Below are positions 7,102 through 8,536 of a DNA stretch of 8,536 nucleotides, piece by piece. Below the pieces are notes generated by a model that worked only from the letters and a program-made list of their open reading frames with translations, had not been told where the DNA came from and made no database searches. This DNA comes from CAZESH01 sp964514665. GTDB lineage: Bacteria; Bacillota; Bacilli; Paenibacillales; KCTC-25726. The stretch lies in assembly GCA_964514665.1 (NCBI GenBank), contig CAZESH010000188.1:1-8536 (forward strand). Direction: 5' to 3'. The position numbers and the translations under genes are program-made. Every line of letters begins with the position of its first letter. Position 1 is the stretch's first letter.

Positions 7102-7908
7102 TTAAGTGCCGATAACCATCGATGAGGTCAAATCCCGCAAATTTTTAATCACACTCATAGCCACAACATAGCCCGTTTTCGGATTTCTCGCCGAAGGGGT
7201 ATTGCGAATTTGCAGCTTGATTTGCCCGAATTTCCCTTTGGCTTCAATTTCGTGCGTATTATGCTCAATAGCCGGATCGACGTAAACTTTCACCAGTGTG
7301 CGGTCAAATCCGATTCCGGCCAGACTTAATGCAGCCGATACATTCACACTCTCGGGGAACAATCGCGCCGAGTCTCTGGCAACGCCTTCGAAGACACAAT
7401 GAGGCTCCTGAAGAGCCGCCAAATCGACTTGATCCTCGACAAAAGTGCCGTACCAGGCTGCCGGTGGCTTCCTGCTGATCAGCGTGACTTCTTCCATCTC
7501 TCCCAAACTCGCGGCGGCTATGCGATCCAAGCCTCCGACCGCACCTGAGGGAATGATGATTTTTTTGCCGTACGCGGCAGCTCTTTCCCTGATCCGCAGA
7601 AAAAGCACATCATCGGCAAACGCGCCAACGCTTACAACGATCAAATCCGCTCCATGCGACACCGATTTCTCACCGTATATGCGCACGGCATCATGTCCCG
7701 CACATTCCACAACAACATCCGGCTTATGTGCAAAGAATACGTTCTCATCGTCTGTCAGCATGGATTTGAGCGTATCCCCTCCCCGCCCTATAGCTGTACT
7801 CCGAACCAGTATGGAGGTCAGTTGCGCCGAGCCGGCTTCGCCATGGACAATCGCTCTTGCGACTTCCTCTCCAATGGTCCCATATCCAATAATTCCTACT
7901 TTCAGCAT
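7102..7908 (-). CDS. nadX: L-aspartate dehydrogenase
   Basis: Predicted to convert L-aspartate with NAD(P) to iminoaspartate, which hydrolyses to oxaloacetate and ammonia or feeds quinolinate synthase. Protein of 268 residues, the family's usual length. The N-terminal Rossmann fold starts at once with VGIIGYGTIGEEVARAI (4-20). VVECAGHDAV (66-75) and IIPSGAVGGLDRIAAAS (118-134) follow. The C-terminal substrate domain shows SRKPPAAWYGT, VNVSAALSLAGIGFDRT (188-204) and NTHEIEAKGKFG with His219 in the position of the family's catalytic histidine. The start is ATG 7908 behind GGGAGGGG (7918-7911), slightly close; in-frame GTG 7938 would prefix ten residues before the canonical fold and has no good site. 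No nadA or nadC is visible nearby, so a catabolic role with the following malic enzyme fits better than NAD synthesis. The symbol is the family name; biochemical role is inferred. Confidence 0.85.
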   Translation of the reverse strand: MLKVGIIGYGTIGEEVARAIVHGEAGSAQLTSILVRSTAIGRGGDTLKSMLTDDENVFFAHKPDVVVECAGHDAVRIYGEKSVSHGADLIVVSVGAFADDVLFLRIRERAAAYGKKIIIPSGAVGGLDRIAAASLGEMEEVTLISRKPPAAWYGTFVEDQVDLAALQEPHCVFEGVARDSARLFPESVNVSAALSLAGIGFDRTLVKVYVDPAIEHNTHEIEAKGKFGQIKLQIRNTPSARNPKTGYVVAMSVIKNLRDLTSSMVIGT

Positions 7909-7949
7909 AACCCCTCCCGCTTCATTTTGTCCAATCACTTTCTCTTATT

Positions 7950-7978
7950 ATTCTATCAGAAAATTTATAGATGGTATA
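7950..7978 (-). promoter_or_regulatory. Extended -10 promoter for the aspartate dehydrogenase operon
   Basis: On the minus strand TGATAGAAT gives an extended -10 (TG at 7958-7957, hexamer TAGAAT 7955-7950). With 17-bp spacing the -35 hexamer would be TATACC (7978-7973), which is poor and lies inside the palindrome. The TG extension may compensate. Transcription would start about 35 bases before ATG 7908. Confidence 0.5.
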
Positions 7979-7988
7979 CCATATACCA
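7971..7988. promoter_or_regulatory. Palindromic operator of FadR/GntR type shared by two divergent promoters
   Basis: ATGGTATACCAT (7971-7982) is a perfect 12-bp palindrome containing TGGTATACCA, which fits the general GT...AC dyad of FadR-subfamily GntR regulators. TATACCA is repeated directly at 7975-7981 and 7982-7988, which creates a second overlapping dyad with arms TATACC/GGTATA and a 3-bp spacer. The dyad centre (7976.5) is about 22 bp from each of the two divergent -10 boxes, covering both -35 regions. A bound repressor would block both promoters. The regulator is not encoded in this window. Confidence 0.6.
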
Positions 7989-7995
7989 AGACTTG

Positions 7996-8004
7996 TGATA
8001 TAAT
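7996..8004 (+). promoter_or_regulatory. Extended -10 promoter for the ferredoxin gene
   Basis: TGATATAAT (7996-8004) contains a perfect TATAAT (7999-8004) with the TG extension. No good -35 is seen; the matching position falls in the palindrome (TATACC 7975-7980 at 18-bp spacing). Transcription would start near 8011, about 23 bases before the ferredoxin ATG. Confidence 0.65.
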
Positions 8005-8033
8005 AGATTCATCCATAGAAAGGGGGCAGCCTA

Positions 8034-8369
8034 ATGCCGTCTATCACGTTTCAAACATCGGGCAAAACCATCGAAGTCGACAAAGAAACCAATCTGCTAA
8101 GATCCTCTATCCGATATGAAGGATCTGTTCCGTATAAATGTGGCGGAGGGATGTGCGGGACATGCCGGGTAAGGATCGTAGAAGGACAAGAGCATCTCAG
8201 CAAGGTGATGAAAAAAGAAATCGACAGGCTGGGCCAGGAGAAAATCGATCAAGGTTACCGTCTGGCCTGTCAATCATTCATATCCGGCGATGTGACCATA
8301 GCGTGGGGCGAAGAGGATCTGCAGCGCCTAAACAAGATTGCGCAACGACGAATTAATGCCGCCAATTAG
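8034..8369 (+). CDS. Plant-type [2Fe-2S] ferredoxin
   Basis: A small soluble electron carrier of 111 residues with the beta-grasp ferredoxin fold. Cluster ligands are C36-x4-C41-x2-C44 in YKCGGGMCGTCRV and C79 in RLACQS, the classic plant-type arrangement. An insertion rich in charged residues (KVMKKEIDRLGQEKIDQ, 57-73) lies between the third and fourth ligands, and the C-terminal tail (95-111) is an extra amphipathic helix. Such stand-alone ferredoxins usually serve an oxygenase or hydroxylase through a flavin reductase; neither is visible here, though a further gene begins downstream. The start is ATG 8034 with AGGGGG (8021-8026) 7 nt upstream. It is divergent from the aspartate dehydrogenase operon and likely shares its operator. 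Confidence 0.93.
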   Translation: MPSITFQTSGKTIEVDKETNLLRSSIRYEGSVPYKCGGGMCGTCRVRIVEGQEHLSKVMKKEIDRLGQEKIDQGYRLACQSFISGDVTIAWGEEDLQRLNKIAQRRINAAN

Positions 8370-8376
8370 TTTGGCG
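8360..8376 (+). other. Small hairpin across the ferredoxin stop codon
   Basis: CGCCAA (8360-8365) pairs with TTGGCG (8371-8376) around a 5-nt loop containing the last two bases and A of the TAG stop region. No T-tract follows, so it is not a terminator; transcription is expected to continue into the next gene. It might modulate mRNA stability between cistrons. Confidence 0.3.
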
Positions 8377-8412
8377 AGGATATAGAGCTGCATGCTTTGG
8401 ATTTATTGAAAC

Positions 8413-8473
8413 AAAGGAGGTGAGGGTTCCGATTCGGGTTTCCGCCTGCTTTCCGGCAAGGATGTGTAAATGA
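8413..8473 (+). other. Leader with consensus ribosome binding site and short frame coupled to the next gene
   Basis: AAAGGAGGTGAG (8413-8424) is a near-perfect Shine-Dalgarno, but no ATG, GTG or TTG occurs at normal distance after it. The only in-frame options for a short peptide are GTG 8420, overlapping the site itself, or the rare ATT 8432 at 8 nt after it. Either frame runs IRVSACFPARMCK and stops at TGA 8471-8473, overlapping the ATG of the next gene as ATGA. That layout is typical of a translationally coupled leader peptide, but the missing normal start leaves it uncertain. Confidence 0.35.
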
Positions 8474-8536
8474 CCAGTCCGAGCCTGAGAGACCAAGAAC
8501 CATCGAAGCATATGCTTAAAAGCGAAGATCTCCGAC
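8470..8536 (+). CDS. N-terminus of an unidentified gene, cut by window edge
   Basis: Only the first 22 codons are present, starting MTSPSLRDQEPSKHMLKSED. The start ATG 8470 has AAGGA (8458-8462) 7 nt upstream, a good site, and the frame is open to the window end. The residues are hydrophilic and charged, with no signal peptide; too little is visible to assign a family. It follows the ferredoxin by 100 bases on the same strand without an intervening terminator, so it is probably in the ferredoxin transcript and may encode the ferredoxin's partner. Confidence 0.6.
   Translation, partial: MTSPSLRDQEPSKHMLKSEDLR

Noticed and set aside
5724..7115. A 463-codon open frame on the plus strand opposite the malic enzyme gene
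   Set aside because: It is fully antisense to a gene with every malic enzyme motif, has no ribosome binding site, and its translation is arginine/asparagine-rich with no recognisable motif; a compositional shadow.
7445..8119. A 224-codon plus-strand frame spanning the divergent control region
   Set aside because: Antisense to aspartate dehydrogenase and overlapping the ferredoxin start in another frame; serine/proline-rich shadow with no start signals.

Overview
The window looks like chromosomal DNA of a Gram-positive bacterium of the order Bacillales, with a Paenibacillus-like or related style. Pointers are the strong purine-rich ribosome binding sites (for example AAAGGAGGTGAG near 8413), frequent GTG starts, mixed GC content around the middle of the range, a class A penicillin-binding protein of Firmicutes type, and a malic enzyme with an N-terminal ACT domain as in Bacillaceae. 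This is judged from the sequence alone; no database search was possible.

Layout. (1) 1-1613, minus strand: a class A penicillin-binding protein whose C-terminus lies outside the window. (2) 1752-2738, plus strand: a single NAD(P)-binding Rossmann protein of the extended/atypical SDR type, followed by a bidirectional terminator at 2748-2767. (3) 2771-2969: no intact gene, but a possible frameshifted coding remnant on the minus strand. (4) 5067-2970, minus strand: a two-gene operon for a small 'gluconate 2-dehydrogenase subunit 3' partner and a GMC-type FAD oxidoreductase, overlapping by 17 bases. (5) 5183-5530, plus strand: a divergent 115-residue protein I do not recognise, followed by an orphan ribosome binding site and a large bidirectional hairpin terminator (5595-5634). 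(6) 7908-5661, minus strand: an operon of L-aspartate dehydrogenase and NAD-dependent malic enzyme. (7) 8034-8369, plus strand: a plant-type [2Fe-2S] ferredoxin, divergent from (6). (8) 8470-end: the first 22 codons of a further plus-strand gene.

How the parts may work together. Aspartate dehydrogenase would turn aspartate into oxaloacetate and ammonia, and malic enzyme connects C4 acids to pyruvate, so operon (6) reads as an aspartate/C4-dicarboxylate catabolic unit or as accessory metabolism for a larger catabolic cluster that starts with the ferredoxin and continues to the right. The 125-bp region between (6) and (7) carries a perfect 12-bp palindrome, ATGGTATACCAT, of the type bound by FadR/GntR-family repressors. 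It sits almost symmetrically between two back-to-back extended -10 promoters, so both operons are probably controlled together.

The GMC oxidoreductase pair lacks a signal peptide and lacks the cytochrome c subunit of the proteobacterial gluconate/glucose dehydrogenases, yet the large subunit keeps a compact three-cysteine cluster. I see no phage, transposon, CRISPR or RNA gene. The most noteworthy signals are the shared divergent operator, the cysteine cluster in the oxidoreductase, and the unusual leader in front of the last gene.
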